This document shows positions 63,519 through 64,000 of a DNA stretch of 64,000 nt, piece by piece; position 1 is the first letter of the stretch; each line of letters opens with the position of its first letter. A model generated the notes under the pieces. The model saw only the letters and a program-made list of their open reading frames with translations. It made no database searches and was not told where the DNA came from. A program made the translations under genes and the position numbers. This DNA comes from Moringa oleifera (lineage: Eukaryota; Streptophyta; Magnoliopsida; Brassicales; Moringaceae), in contig JAJFZO010000168.1 in NCBI GenBank assembly GCA_021397835.1, forward strand, positions 744,001-808,000. The letters are read 5' to 3'.

Positions 63519-63844
63519 GCGTTGAGGCTTCGCGTGCAGGTTTGGACGTTTGTTTTCCAAATGAGCATATTAGTTTGTTTTGGACAGTCCTTGAAGCCTT
63601 GAGACTTTGCTTGAACAGTGTGGTCTTTGTCCACTGAAAGTGGGCTTTTTTATTCTTTTTTTTTTAATCTAAAGTGGGCTTCTGCATGTAACAAAAATGG
63701 GCCTATTTCCGGCAACCAAATACAAAATACGGAAGGAACGACAGAAAAGAAAATTGATCTCGTTGGGAGTTTATTGTACATAAGAAACAGTACAAAATGT
63801 ACAGTGATCATATAGGAGTTACAAAATGCCTGAGCCTGAGGACA

Positions 63845-64000
63845 TTAAGCCCATTTGGCCATGAGGGACATGCCGCCGGCACCCAGAAGAACGGCAACGT
63901 AAGATTTAAGTTGTAGCTTAACGCTGGCCTGCAACTTTGGCCCCATGAAATCGGCGGAGAGAAGATCAACCAGAGCCATGTATATCAAAAGGCCAGCTGA
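63845..64000 (-). CDS. ZIP-family metal transporter, C-terminal end (partial)
   Basis: The last 51 codons and the TAA stop (63845-63847) lie in the window; the rest continues past the right edge. The visible part reads [20 protein letters not shown], then [20 protein letters not shown] and a final [10 protein letters not shown]. This is the end of plant ZIP/IRT proteins: transmembrane segment VII with the [17 protein letters not shown] signature, a short loop, and the last membrane segment ending MAKWA. Family members move zinc, iron or other divalent metals into the cytosol across the plasma or vacuolar membrane. Substrate cannot be judged from this part. The gene is convergent with nothing on its left; the heat-shock promoter of copy 3 lies about 330 bp beyond its stop. 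The 3' UTR covers roughly 63700-63844. Confidence 0.9.
   Translation of the reverse strand, partial: SAGLLIYMALVDLLSADFMGPKLQASVKLQLKSYVAVLLGAGGMSLMAKWA

Noticed and set aside
1..64000. CRISPR arrays, operons, rRNA genes and known plant microRNA sequences
   Set aside because: None seen. Reading by eye for common mature microRNA sequences found none, though this cannot exclude unknown hairpins.

Overview
The window looks like nuclear DNA of a flowering plant, most likely a eudicot. It is AT-rich, the genes are sparse, one gene has GT-AG introns, and most of the length is decayed plant transposons. Recognisable host genes are few: an intronless TAF8/BTP histone-fold gene (6415-7110, +), a three-exon BOI-type RING ubiquitin ligase (23750-25122, +), three tandem class I small heat-shock protein genes (50470-50928, 57591-58010 and 62847-63305, all -), and the 3' end of a ZIP metal transporter running off the right edge (63845-64000, -).

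Left part (1-15 kb): the right end of a CACTA (En/Spm) element with transposase remnants, three related Mutator-type MITEs, a long inverted-repeat element with a second copy at 59.8 kb, the TAF8-like gene, and a stop-ridden Ty1-copia element (8.5-11.6 kb) that lacks most of its reverse transcriptase. From about 15.3 to 31 kb the DNA is less repetitive and holds the RING ligase gene with a GC-rich, G-box-bearing upstream region; the rest of this stretch has no gene I can defend.

Middle part (31-49 kb): a nest of transposons. A Ty3-gypsy gag remnant is interrupted by a CACTA-type element (33169-38763). Inside that element lie three consecutive leucine-rich-repeat exons (35521-35592, 35731-35802, 35881-35956) that keep the 72-nt exon size, phase and splice sites of malectin-like LRR receptor kinases, so it appears to have captured host gene exons. 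A foldback/tandem-repeat complex (39.2-41.9 kb) and a decayed minus-strand Ty1-copia element (45.3-48.7 kb) follow.

Right part (49-64 kb): the small heat-shock protein cluster. The three genes share 3' UTRs, TATA boxes and heat-shock elements, and the spacers carry duplicated blocks, so the cluster arose by local segmental duplication. The middle copy has a clean in-frame 39-bp loss that removes the beta-6 strand used for dimer swapping in this family. I saw no CRISPR array, no prokaryotic or organellar gene block and no confident tRNA or rRNA gene.
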